A stretch of DNA of 10,134 bases from contig JAWLFI010000100.1 of assembly GCA_041685645.1 (NCBI GenBank), positions 1 through 10,134 of the forward strand. Direction: 5' to 3'. Shown piece after piece: positions 1 to 6,536 of the stretch. The notes under the pieces were generated by a model. That model saw nothing but the letters and a program-made list of their open reading frames with translations. It was not told the DNA's origin and made no database searches. Source of the DNA: JAWLFI01 sp041685645 (GTDB lineage Bacteria > Bacteroidota > Bacteroidia > Chitinophagales > Saprospiraceae). Made by a program: the position numbers and the translations under genes. Position 1 is the stretch's first letter; every line of letters starts with the position of its first letter.

Positions 1-1
1 T

Positions 2-955
2 GAGACACAATCCAGTGGAAATCTGCAACAGCCTCTCATTCCCGAAGGGGAATACGACTTGTTTTATGGAAAATGGGGCTGGAAAGAAAATTGGCAGCCG
101 CAATTCACCATCAGTGAAGATCGAACAGATGTTTTCGTTCTTTCCCGGGGATACCGCGACTATTTCAACTTGGATTTGGGTTGGACGACAGAGAGTACCA
201 GCCCGACGGGGCATTGGGAACGAGTCGTTCCTAAAGGCACGGAGATCGAAGGCCAAATTTCCAATCCCAATCGCTCCAGCAACAATGACTTCGGCGATAT
301 GGCCTTTGTCACTGGAAATGATGATCGCAACGCCGGATTTGATGACATAGATGACGGAGATGTGAGCTTGTTCTCCCCCTGGATGGATTTCTCCGATTGG
401 GACGATCTGTCTATTTCATTTGACTATTGGTTTTTTAATGCCGGTGGAAATACTGACCTGAATGATTCCCTGAGAGTCGCGATTCAGACTCCGGATGCAG
501 AAACTCACATCCAAACCTTTACGAATTCAGCTTCTGAATGGAGAACTTTTGAGTTTCAGCTGGATAGTCTGGGTTTGAATAGAAAAGACAGTGTAAGAAT
601 GGTCTTTGTCGCCAGTGATTATGTAGATGGAGGTGGGCATATTGTAGAAGCGGGCATCGACGCATTCGATGCAGAGGGACAATTGCTCGTCAGTTCGATT
701 CAACCCATAGTTCAGGATCTTTCCATCTATCCGAACCCTACAGCAGACAAACTATACCTTTCCAATGCATCTGAACTGCTTCTCGAAGCCGATCAGCCCC
801 GTTTTATGATATACGAGATGAGTGGCCGATTGGTTCATAGCGGAACACTGCAATCTAATGCACTCAATGTAAGTGACCTGAGCTCGGGCACTTATGTTTT
901 ATTGATCAAAAATGGATCTCAACTGTCCAGATCCGTATTTCAGGTGATTCGATAA
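2..955 (+). CDS. Secreted protein with T9SS type-A sorting domain, 5'-truncated
   Basis: The frame is open to the left edge of the window and ends at TAA 953-955, giving 317 visible residues without the N-terminus. The first residues (about 15-30, PEGEYDLFYGKWGW) resemble the end of a carboxypeptidase-regulatory-like beta-sandwich repeat. Residues about 80-222 look like a jelly-roll or MAM-like domain that often accompanies secreted peptidases in this phylum; the Asp-rich stretch GFDDIDDGD and the run SFDYWFFNAGG are visible, and calcium binding is only a guess. Residues about 240-317 are a T9SS type-A C-terminal sorting domain, with YPNPTADKLYLS near its start and SGTYVLLIKNG near its end. 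Family knowledge predicts export through Sec and then T9SS, with the C-terminal domain removed and the protein released or anchored at the cell surface. The catalytic part, if there is one, lies outside the window, so the enzymatic role is unknown. A strong terminator follows directly. Confidence 0.9.
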   Translation, partial: ETQSSGNLQQPLIPEGEYDLFYGKWGWKENWQPQFTISEDRTDVFVLSRGYRDYFNLDLGWTTESTSPTGHWERVVPKGTEIEGQISNPNRSSNNDFGDMAFVTGNDDRNAGFDDIDDGDVSLFSPWMDFSDWDDLSISFDYWFFNAGGNTDLNDSLRVAIQTPDAETHIQTFTNSASEWRTFEFQLDSLGLNRKDSVRMVFVASDYVDGGGHIVEAGIDAFDAEGQLLVSSIQPIVQDLSIYPNPTADKLYLSNASELLLEADQPRFMIYEMSGRLVHSGTLQSNALNVSDLSSGTYVLLIKNGSQLSRSVFQVIR

Positions 956-976
956 GAAATCTCAAACAAATAGAGT

Positions 977-1014
977 AAAAAAGCACTTGTCTTTATGGCA
1001 AGTGCTTTTTTTTT
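977..1014 (+). terminator. Intrinsic terminator after the T9SS cargo gene
   Basis: AAGCACTTG (981-989) pairs perfectly with CAAGTGCTT (999-1007) around a 9-nt loop. The flanking A-run and T-run extend the helix, and a continuous T tract runs to 1014. It begins about 20 bases after the stop codon of the upstream gene. The A-run on the left means it could also stop transcription coming from the other side. Confidence 0.92.
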
Positions 1015-1047
1015 GACATATTATAGGAGAATAAAACGAATACTCCA

Positions 1048-1407
1048 ATGGGAAAATCATCTGACCAAATCACAATATGGCACAATCCCCGCTGCAAAAA
1101 GAGTCGGGAGACGCTTCAGATTATTGAAGATGCCGGCCATGTACCTCACATTCGAAAATATCTTCAAAACCCTCCTTCTGAGAGAGAGCTGGCGAGTGTA
1201 GTCAAGCAACTCGAAATCAAACCCAAAGATTTAATTCGCACCACGGAAAAATTGTACAAGGAGGAATTTAAAGGCAAAGAATTTTCAGACCACGAGTGGA
1301 TCTCCATCATGATCAATAATCCCAAACTCATTGAGCGCCCCGTGGTGATTCGCAATGGAAAATCCGTGCTTGGCAGACCGCCCGAAAATGTAAAAAGCCT
1401 CTTGTAA
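1048..1407 (+). CDS. arsC: ArsC/YfgD-family arsenate reductase-like thioredoxin-fold protein
   Basis: This 119-residue protein has the full length of the ArsC glutaredoxin-type family. The N-terminal strand TIWHNPRCKKSRETL carries the catalytic cysteine C16 in a CxxS context. R64, R97 (in NPKLIERPVV) and R110 (in GRPPENV) match the three arginines that bind the oxyanion in plasmid R773 ArsC. The family reduces arsenate to arsenite with glutathione and glutaredoxin. Many chromosomal YfgD-type members have no proven arsenate activity, and no arsB, acr3 or arsR is visible nearby, so a general thiol-redox role is equally possible. The ATG at 1048 is chosen because it lies just ahead of the conserved TIWHNP strand; an AGGAG at 1025-1029 is too far upstream to act as a ribosome binding site. 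The gene seems to stand alone between a terminator and a long non-coding stretch. Confidence 0.88.
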   Translation: MGKSSDQITIWHNPRCKKSRETLQIIEDAGHVPHIRKYLQNPPSERELASVVKQLEIKPKDLIRTTEKLYKEEFKGKEFSDHEWISIMINNPKLIERPVVIRNGKSVLGRPPENVKSLL

Positions 1408-1412
1408 ACAGC

Positions 1413-1438
1413 GACTGAAAAGGGATACCTTTATAGTC
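1413..1438 (+). other. Hairpin just after arsC, possible weak terminator
   Basis: GACTG-a-AAAGG (1413-1423) pairs with CCTTT-a-TAGTC (1428-1438) around a GATA loop, with one A-A mismatch and one G-T wobble. It starts five bases after the arsC stop codon. No T tract follows, so it may protect the 3' end of the mRNA instead of terminating transcription. Confidence 0.45.
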
Positions 1439-1577
1439 TGCCGTGTAATAGGGAGAGCTGGCTGTAGGGCCAAAGTTCTTTCACCCTGCCCTCTTTGCAA
1501 CCCCAAGAAATTTCAGCATCACTGCAGGAACGACGACAAAAGGGGGCGTGCCCAGCGCGCAGGCCCAATTGTCTGAA

Positions 1578-1603
1578 CCATCATTTATGGGATACAATGA
1601 TGG
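1578..1603. repeat. Perfect 8-bp inverted repeat (hairpin)
   Basis: CCATCATT (1578-1585) and AATGATGG (1596-1603) are exact reverse complements around a 10-nt spacer. It lies in gene-free DNA and has no T tract. It could be a protein-binding site, a mobile-element end or part of an RNA; nothing nearby decides between these. Confidence 0.45.
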
Positions 1604-1755
1604 CATGATTAGAGGCTGAGTTTTTGAGAAGAATACGTTTTTGCATGATTCATTGGGAGTCTTTGTTCCATTTTTCTCAATTACAGATGATGTGTAAACC
1701 GATAATAAATGGTGTTGAATTGAAGAGAGGGACAGGAAAACATGATGTAAAAATA

Positions 1756-1936
1756 GCGCCCTGACCGACTGCGCTGCTGCACAGCATCATCGTTTGAAGG
1801 GCGCAAGCGTGAGGGGTCTGGAGGGTGCCGGACCCGAAGGTGTCCGGCAGTCCGAAGTAAAGACGAGATTTATCGCGTCTTTACGAGGACGGAGCGAAAA
1901 TAGCGAACCCCGGAAGGACCCGACCCCGAGGACGGA
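1756..1936. repeat. GC-rich multi-hairpin element, candidate dispersed repeat or structured RNA
   Basis: Several pairings can be read directly. GCGCCCT (1756-1762) pairs with AGGGCGC (1798-1804) around a small inner stem TGCT/AGCA (1775-1778, 1783-1786). TGCCGGAC (1826-1833) pairs with GTCCGGCA (1842-1849). GTAAAGACG (1857-1865) pairs with CGTCTTTAC (1876-1884). GGGGTC (1813-1818) can pair with GACCCC (1922-1927) and enclose the last two hairpins; a competing partner GACCC lies at 1917-1921. CGAGGACGGA occurs twice, at 1884-1893 and 1927-1936. Together this looks like a branched, folded RNA or a complex intergenic repeat. It does not match RNase P, tmRNA, SRP or 6S RNA as I know them. The transcribed strand, if any, and the exact ends are unknown. 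Confidence 0.55.
1857..1884. repeat. 28-bp near-perfect palindrome, REP-like
   Basis: GTAAAGACG and CGTCTTTAC form a perfect 9-bp stem. It continues inward through one mismatch (1866 with 1875) into GAT/ATC, leaving only two central bases. The palindrome sits inside the larger structured element. Similar palindromes built on AGACGCGAT and its complement occur as short repeats in some cyanobacterial and Bacteroidota genomes; that resemblance is from memory and was not checked. Confidence 0.5.
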
Positions 1937-2073
1937 AATATGTGTCATCAACATTCACCCCGGTGAGACCACAAAACTAAAGAGGGCACATTTTACAAGG
2001 ACAAGTATTGAGCCGGACGAGGGGGCACGCCCAAATTCGCATTCAAATAAAAGGAATACAGATAAGGGGAATT

Positions 2074-2102
2074 AAAAAAGGGCCTCTCGTGATGAGAAGC
2101 CC
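2074..2102 (-). terminator. Intrinsic terminator of the tRNA-Glu pair
   Basis: On the minus strand GGGCTTCTC pairs with GAGAGGCCC (2094-2102 with 2080-2088, one G-T wobble) around a 5-nt loop and is followed by a T tract (the A-run at 2074-2079 on the plus strand). It begins about 10 bases after the 3' end of the last tRNA, as expected for a short tRNA transcript. Confidence 0.85.
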
Positions 2103-2112
2103 CTGATTTTGG

Positions 2113-2184
2113 TAGCCCATAGGGGAATCGAACCCCTGTTTCCAGGATGAAAACCTGATGTCCTAACCACTAGACGAATGGGCC
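2113..2184 (-). tRNA. tRNA-Glu (anticodon TTC), distal copy
   Basis: Read on the minus strand, the 72-nt gene folds as a standard cloverleaf. The acceptor stem is GGCCCAT with ATGGGCT, with a G-T first pair as I recall for tRNA-Glu of this phylum. The anticodon stem CAGG/CCTG encloses the loop TTTTCAT, so the anticodon is TTC. The T arm is GGGG-TTCGATT-CCCC and the discriminator is A. The bases after the discriminator read CCA (2112-2110), so this copy appears to encode its 3' CCA, unlike its twin; this may be chance. It differs from the upstream copy by one base, position 57 in the T loop (G here). Confidence 0.95.
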
Positions 2185-2202
2185 GTAAAGCCAAAATAAA
2201 AG

Positions 2203-2274
2203 TAGCCCATAGGGGAATTGAACCCCTGTTTCCAGGATGAAAACCTGATGTCCTAACCACTAGACGAATGGGCC
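2203..2274 (-). tRNA. tRNA-Glu (anticodon TTC), promoter-proximal copy
   Basis: It has the same cloverleaf and TTC anticodon as the neighbouring copy 18 bases downstream. The only difference within the 72 nt is A instead of G at T-loop position 57, which keeps the required purine. The bases after discriminator A read CT, so CCA is not encoded and would be added by the nucleotidyltransferase. The two copies probably share one transcript, with the promoter at 2313-2345 and the terminator at 2074-2102. Tandem duplication is the simplest origin. Confidence 0.95.
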
Positions 2275-2312
2275 TTTCAAAGCAACTTTAACGCCTTTGC
2301 GCTAAAGCAACG

Positions 2313-2345
2313 CAAATATATAATTTGAAAACTATATCTCACAAA
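2313..2345 (-). promoter_or_regulatory. Bacteroidota-type promoter of the tRNA-Glu pair
   Basis: On the minus strand TATATTTG (2320-2313) matches the phylum's -7 consensus TAnnTTTG exactly. A TTTG (2345-2342) lies 21 bases upstream, in the place of the -33 element. The expected start of transcription is about 30 bases before the first tRNA, which fits a short processed leader. Confidence 0.7.
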
Positions 2346-2438
2346 TTTTCACCTTTATTTCGAGAAAAAGTTGCGCAAGGCGAGAAATTCTCCTCACTGT
2401 GAATCGGAAGAAAAATTTCAGAGGGTATAATATATCAT

Positions 2439-2466
2439 CCAGCCCGGGTTTTGTTATATTGGCTGG
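2439..2466. promoter_or_regulatory. Inverted repeat in the pgk leader, possible operator or promoter overlap
   Basis: CCAGCC (2439-2444) and GGCTGG (2461-2466) are exact reverse complements 16 bases apart, ending 18 bases before the pgk start codon. A TATATTGG at 2455-2462 is one base off the TAnnTTTG promoter element and overlaps the right arm, but no -33 TTG is seen at the right distance. It could be an operator, a leader hairpin or chance. Confidence 0.3.
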
Positions 2467-2484
2467 CATAAAAAACCATTGAAA

Positions 2485-3693
2485 ATGAATAGTATATCAG
2501 ATCTCCAACTGAATGGCGACACTGTGATAGTCCGCGTGGACTTTAACGTACCTATGAATAATGGGAGCATCAGGGATGATTCGCGGATAAAAGCGGCACT
2601 GCCGACCATCAGCAAATTGACAGAGGAGGGCTGCAAAGTGATCCTCCTCTCCCACCTGGGACGTCCTCAAAAGGATTTGAACAATGATCATTCTCTAAAA
2701 AAGGAGAAGTATTCTCTACGATTGGTGGCTGATAGATTAAATGAGCTCTTGGACGGAGCGGTTCATTTTTGTCCTGAAAATACGGATGATGAGGCGAAGA
2801 AAGCGATAGAAGAATTAGGAGAGTCTGAGGTTCTCCTCTTAGAAAACACGAGATTTCAGAAAGGGGAAGAGCAAAACAGTCCGGCGCTGGCTGCTCAATG
2901 GAAAGAGATGGCTGACTATTATATTAATGATGCTTTTGGAACAGCGCACAGAAAACACGCTTCAACGGTGGCCCTGGCTGAGCAATATTTGCCCGACCGA
3001 AAAGCGGCCGGCCTTCTGTTAGAAAAAGAAATCGTTCAAGCCTATCAAGTCATCAATGAACCGGTCGGTCCCCTCGTTGCGGTGATTGGCGGGTCGAAGG
3101 TGTCAGACAAAATCGGCTTATTGGAAAACATGATTGATTTGGCCGATGAAATTATTATTGGCGGTGGAATGGCTTATACATTCATTGCCGCTCGAGGGGG
3201 CTTAGTGGGCAACAGCATTTTGGAGGAAGATCATTTTCAAACCGCCAGGAAAATAATGAAGATGGGCAAAGAAAAAGATACCCCGATTCACCTGCCGGAA
3301 GATTCCATTGTGGCCGATCGCTTTCACCGAGATGCAAATACTCAAGTAATGAAAAGTCAAGAGATCAGTGATGACTGGATGGGGCTGGATATAGGTCCTA
3401 AAGCACAGGAGGAATTTCAAAATGTCATTCTCACAGCGGGAACTGTAGTGTGGAATGGGCCGATGGGGGTTTTTGAAATGACACCTTTTTCTCGTGGAAC
3501 GGAAATTGTGGCCCGGGCAATCGCTGATGCGACATCCCGAGGAGCTTTTTCTCTAGTCGGAGGAGGTGATTCAGCCAGTGCGCTTAAAATACTGGCCTTA
3601 ACGGATAGAATGAGCCATGTGTCCACCGGAGGTGGTGCCATGCTGACACTCCTGGAAGGAAAGTCACTGCCTGCTATCGAAGCACTGGATTAA
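2485..3693 (+). CDS. pgk: Phosphoglycerate kinase
   Basis: This is the cytosolic glycolytic enzyme that transfers the acyl phosphate of 1,3-bisphosphoglycerate to ADP and works in reverse during gluconeogenesis. The 402-residue length is normal for bacterial PGK. The family signatures appear in order: VRVDFNVP near the N-terminus, SHLGRP, LLLENTRF, NDAFGTAHRKHAST for the substrate-binding N-domain, then GGSKVSDKIG, GGGMAYTF, WNGPMGVFE and GGGDSASAL with VSTGGGAML for the nucleotide-binding C-domain. Nothing essential is missing. I chose ATG 2485 over an in-frame TTG at 2479 because the family begins a few residues before the first strand and the leader just upstream is A-rich. The gene is monocistronic: it is divergent from the tRNAs and convergent with the next gene. 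Confidence 0.98.
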   Translation: MNSISDLQLNGDTVIVRVDFNVPMNNGSIRDDSRIKAALPTISKLTEEGCKVILLSHLGRPQKDLNNDHSLKKEKYSLRLVADRLNELLDGAVHFCPENTDDEAKKAIEELGESEVLLLENTRFQKGEEQNSPALAAQWKEMADYYINDAFGTAHRKHASTVALAEQYLPDRKAAGLLLEKEIVQAYQVINEPVGPLVAVIGGSKVSDKIGLLENMIDLADEIIIGGGMAYTFIAARGGLVGNSILEEDHFQTARKIMKMGKEKDTPIHLPEDSIVADRFHRDANTQVMKSQEISDDWMGLDIGPKAQEEFQNVILTAGTVVWNGPMGVFEMTPFSRGTEIVARAIADATSRGAFSLVGGGDSASALKILALTDRMSHVSTGGGAMLTLLEGKSLPAIEALD

Positions 3694-3746
3694 GCTGAAG
3701 TGAAATTTGCGATCGCTAAAAATTTGAGGGTTGGCAAAGTTGCTAT

Positions 3747-3770
3747 ACAACTGGCCATGAACTCAGTTGT
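3747..3770 (+). terminator. Hairpin between convergent genes, possible terminator of pgk
   Basis: ACAACTG (3747-3753) pairs perfectly with CAGTTGT (3764-3770) around a 10-nt loop and is followed by CGATTTTATT, a weak T tract, on the plus strand. It lies 54 bases after the pgk stop and between two convergent genes, so it could serve either strand. The palindrome GCGATCGC at 3709-3716 lies a little upstream. Confidence 0.45.
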
Positions 3771-3829
3771 CGATTTTATTCCAACCTCCCAATTCTAGTT
3801 TCTAAAGATGAACTATACCGGACTCTACA

Positions 3830-5470
3830 CTAGCGATCCACCACCACGCGGGCCACATATCTCTGATCCGCTATCCGCATTTCGACGAGGTATAGTCCGG
3901 GACTTAGATGGGGAGGAACGCGGGCGCGGAATCCCGCCCGATCTGTAGCGGATAATTGCTCATCGGAGACTTGCTGACCTGCGGTATCATACCATCGCAC
4001 TGTTGCTGAACCGATGGGAAGAGCCGGCGCGTCGTCCATACTGAAATGCACCTGGCTTCCTACGGGCAGCGGATTGGGCCATACTTTGAGGTCTTTATGC
4101 CGCAGTTGGGGAGTGGCCGCACTCAATATAATATCGGGATGGGAGATAATCAGCGTGTCTTCATTACAATAGGTATGACCGGGAACACAACCATCGGGCC
4201 CGATGCGCATCACCCAGGCAGGTTGAAAACCACCTACGGTCAGCTTTTTTGTACTTCCCACTAATAATAAATCTTGGTTATCGGCTTCTACGAGTTTAAT
4301 GAAAGCCCATGCCGTGTAATCAACCCCCCAACGGTCAGCCACGCGCTTGACCCATTTAAATTCTCCGGAGGGACTAACCCGGCCGATCAGTGGGTTTTTC
4401 CGCTGATCTCGTTGTCCATCTAGATTATCCCAGATTCCGGCAAAAATATAATCACCATTAAATCGGGAGGTAATCACATTACTGGAGGCAAAGGAATAGG
4501 CTCGATTGTCTTTTAGGTGTACATAGTCTTCGATAAAGCTACCGTCAGCTGTATCCAACACGGTCAAACTTATGGGGTTTAAGCTTACACTATCCAATAG
4601 ATCGTGATCTCCCCCAACATCAGACAACTCCGTGATCCTATTATTCATCCAAATAATCGCTGAACTGTCTGCCTTAAAGGTAATATCAGGGGGGCATTGA
4701 TCAAAGCTATTCACAAATATTTCCAGTTCGGATCTCCAAACCAAATCTGCCTCTTTTGTCACTTTATAGACGCGCGATGCGTCCCAAAACCCTGAACTGG
4801 CCCAATTGGTGAAATAAAAATGGTTTTCCGTTTCTAATACATTGCTCATAATGTGATGCACAGTACCATAGCTCCCCGTATCATCGGGTTCGGGGAAGTG
4901 GTCAATATCCCGCAGCCAGAGGATATTGCCCTCCAGATCCATTTTAATCATAAAAAGGTCGTGCTCCGGATCGTCTTCCGGCAGATAGCCTACACCAAAA
5001 ATGTATATATGATCACCGGAGAGCAGCATAGTAGAAACAAAAATCCGTTGCCATTCAGGTCGGTTGAAGTCAATGGGAAAAAGATCTACACTATCTCTCT
5101 CCGATTGAGATGAGACATAGATATCATGCTTTGTGTAGGTTTCTCTATAGGAATACACCTGATAGATCAAATCATCTTTGAAAAAGTAATTATTTGCCGG
5201 AATAGCCTTAACAATTAGGCCTTTAGTCTCATAAAAGAAAGAATCAATAAAGTTCCCTTCACCATCCATGTAATAATACCCTGACTGCGAGCTAAAGCCC
5301 GGTAGCCATTTTAGTGTCTGAATCCAAAATAAATTACTGTCTAAAGACTCAATATTACTAAATCCTTGAGCACCTTGATCAGACTCTTTGATCTTCGAAA
5401 AATACGACTGAGCATTGAGTTGAAAAATGACTCCAAAAGTGACTAAGAAAAATATAATTCGAAGCTTCAT
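3830..5470 (-). CDS. Secreted protein with WD/PQQ-like repeats and T9SS type-A sorting domain
   Basis: The 546-residue product starts with a signal peptide (MKLR, hydrophobic core IIFFLVTFGVIF, probable cut after LNA at residue 20). The body has loosely repeated strands with turns of the kind DLEGNILW, PSGEFKW and GPDG, as in secreted beta-propeller-like proteins. C428 and C435 may form a disulfide just before the sorting domain. Residues about 460-546 are a T9SS type-A domain with VWPNPLPVG and SPGLYLVEMR. The ATG at 5470 is preferred over an in-frame start 54 bases upstream because it places the signal peptide at the N-terminus and lies behind a plausible promoter. Its function is unknown: no catalytic motif is visible. 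The final third of the gene looks more GC-rich than the first half. It lies 124 bases downstream of the nucleotide-sugar pair on the same strand, with no terminator between them. Confidence 0.9.
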   Translation of the reverse strand: MKLRIIFFLVTFGVIFQLNAQSYFSKIKESDQGAQGFSNIESLDSNLFWIQTLKWLPGFSSQSGYYYMDGEGNFIDSFFYETKGLIVKAIPANNYFFKDDLIYQVYSYRETYTKHDIYVSSQSERDSVDLFPIDFNRPEWQRIFVSTMLLSGDHIYIFGVGYLPEDDPEHDLFMIKMDLEGNILWLRDIDHFPEPDDTGSYGTVHHIMSNVLETENHFYFTNWASSGFWDASRVYKVTKEADLVWRSELEIFVNSFDQCPPDITFKADSSAIIWMNNRITELSDVGGDHDLLDSVSLNPISLTVLDTADGSFIEDYVHLKDNRAYSFASSNVITSRFNGDYIFAGIWDNLDGQRDQRKNPLIGRVSPSGEFKWVKRVADRWGVDYTAWAFIKLVEADNQDLLLVGSTKKLTVGGFQPAWVMRIGPDGCVPGHTYCNEDTLIISHPDIILSAATPQLRHKDLKVWPNPLPVGSQVHFSMDDAPALPIGSATVRWYDTAGQQVSDEQLSATDRAGFRARVPPHLSPGLYLVEMRIADQRYVARVVVDR

Positions 5471-5525
5471 TTTTAACAACCTTTTCTGATTCCCAGCAAC
5501 CATTATGAGAGATGTGTTGACCACC

Positions 5526-5556
5526 TCAATATAATAAATTCATTAGTATCAACCAA
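5526..5556 (-). promoter_or_regulatory. Possible promoter of the T9SS cargo gene
   Basis: On the minus strand TTG (5556-5554), a 20-base spacer and TATATTGA (5533-5526) approximate the TTG/TAnnTTTG promoter, with two mismatches in the -7 element. It would give a leader of about 50 bases before the ATG at 5470 and would exclude the longer alternative start. This is a weak match. Confidence 0.35.
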
Positions 5557-5594
5557 TTTGACACTGAACTTGACCTCATTAGTTACCCTTGAGA

Positions 5595-6536
5595 CTATAT
5601 TTTCTCTCGAAAATATTTCAAAGTTTTTTCCAGGCCATCTTTTCTGTCGACTTTGGGGGTCCAGCCCAATATGTCTTTAGCCTTTGTTATATCCGGCTGA
5701 CGTTGCATGGGATCGTTTTCAGGTAGAGGCTCAAAAATAATGTCGACCGCATTCTCCGGCACGAGATCTATAATTTCACGGGCAAATTCCAGAATGGTAA
5801 TCTCATCAGGGTTACCAATATTTACGGGCTGGCTGTGATCAGAGAGCAATAATCGATACAGTCCTTCGATGAGATCATCAACATAGCAGAAGGAACGGGT
5901 TTGATCTCCCTCACCATACACCGTCAAGGCTTCTCCTCGTAATGCCTGGCTTATAAAAGTAGGGAGCGCCCGACCGTCGTTAACTCGCATCCGAGGTCCG
6001 TAGGTATTAAAAATCCGAGCGATTCGAATATCAAGACCGTGGTAGGTGTGATAGGCCATGGTCATGGCCTCCATGAATCGTTTCGCTTCATCATAGACTC
6101 CACGTGGACCAATGGGATTTACATTGCCCCAATAGGTCTCTTTTTGCGGATGCTCGCGGGGATCTCCGTAGATTTCACTCGTACTAGCGATGAGAATCGT
6201 TGCTGACTTTTGCTTTGCCAGCCCCAAAAGGTTATGCGTGCCCAGTGAGCTGACCTTCAAGGTCTGAATCGGCATTTCCAGATAGTCTTTAGGGCTCGCC
6301 GGGCTGGCGAAATGCAAAATGTAATCGAGTCGTCCCGGAACGTGGACAAAGGAGGTTACATCGTGGTGATGGAACTCAAAGTCGGGATGCTGAAACAAAT
6401 GTGAAATATTATCCAAAGTACCCGTTAGTAAATTATCCATGCCTACGACAGCATACCCCTCTGCAATAAACCGATCGCAGAGATGAGAACCGAGGAAACC
6501 GGCAGCACCGGTGATTAATACTTTCTTACGACTCAT
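5595..6536 (-). CDS. UDP-glucuronate decarboxylase-like NAD-dependent SDR (UDP-xylose synthase family)
   Basis: This 313-residue extended short-chain dehydrogenase has the NAD motif TGAAGFLGSHL near residue 9. The catalytic residues are S/T plus E in ASTSEIYGDP (T119, S120, E121) and Y148 and K152 in GVYDEAK. Marks of the UXS branch are FASPASPKDY, the GPRGVYDEAKR motif, RIARIFNTYGPRM, and ENDPMQRQPDI with the arginine (R279) used in decarboxylation. The family converts UDP-glucuronate to UDP-xylose with bound NAD+ in the cytoplasm; a related 4-epimerase or dehydratase role cannot be excluded. I chose ATG 6536 over a TTG at 6542. The start overlaps the end of the upstream aminotransferase by 11 bases, which indicates translational coupling in one operon. 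Confidence 0.9.
   Translation of the reverse strand: MSRKKVLITGAAGFLGSHLCDRFIAEGYAVVGMDNLLTGTLDNISHLFQHPDFEFHHHDVTSFVHVPGRLDYILHFASPASPKDYLEMPIQTLKVSSLGTHNLLGLAKQKSATILIASTSEIYGDPREHPQKETYWGNVNPIGPRGVYDEAKRFMEAMTMAYHTYHGLDIRIARIFNTYGPRMRVNDGRALPTFISQALRGEALTVYGEGDQTRSFCYVDDLIEGLYRLLLSDHSQPVNIGNPDEITILEFAREIIDLVPENAVDIIFEPLPENDPMQRQPDITKAKDILGWTPKVDRKDGLEKTLKYFREKI

Larger units (their letters stand above)
1408..2073. other. Long gene-free region with hairpins and a repeat-like element
   Basis: No open frame here gives a convincing protein. The region holds, in order, the hairpin after arsC, a GC-rich motif GGGGGCGTGCCC at 1542-1553, a perfect hairpin at 1578-1603, an AT-rich stretch to about 1750, the structured GC-rich element at about 1750-1936, a related motif GGGGGCACGCCC at 2020-2031, and the tRNA terminator at its right end. 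Base composition changes sharply by eye, from AT-rich (about 1604-1750) to GC-rich (about 1794-1935). An intergenic repeat or an untranslated RNA fits better than a decayed gene, but this is inference. Confidence 0.6.

Noticed and set aside
995..1201. Plus-strand frame overlapping the start of arsC in another phase
   Set aside because: It starts in the terminator loop and shadows the arsC coding sequence, which has clear motifs.
1285..1506. Minus-strand frame antisense to the end of arsC
   Set aside because: No family resemblance; about half lies opposite a well-supported gene.
1794..2075. Open frame of 93 codons starting with TTG across the structured element
   Set aside because: The predicted peptide is low in hydrophobic residues and rich in Arg, Pro and Gly, resembles no family, starts with a weak codon and overlaps the hairpins. 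The openness follows from the GC-rich repeat sequence.
2072..2260. Minus-strand open frame over the tRNA genes that encodes the same peptide stretch twice
   Set aside because: The peptide repeat is only the translation of the two nearly identical tRNA-Glu genes; such frames are common false calls.
2479..2484. TTG start for pgk two codons upstream
   Set aside because: The ATG at 2485 is a better codon and gives the normal PGK N-terminus.
3709..3716. GCGATCGC palindrome after pgk, like the cyanobacterial HIP1 motif
   Set aside because: I noticed only one copy in the window, so it is most likely a chance occurrence.
5471..5524. Longer N-terminus of the T9SS cargo protein (18 extra residues)
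   Set aside because: It would bury the signal peptide inside the protein and would start at or upstream of the likely transcription start.
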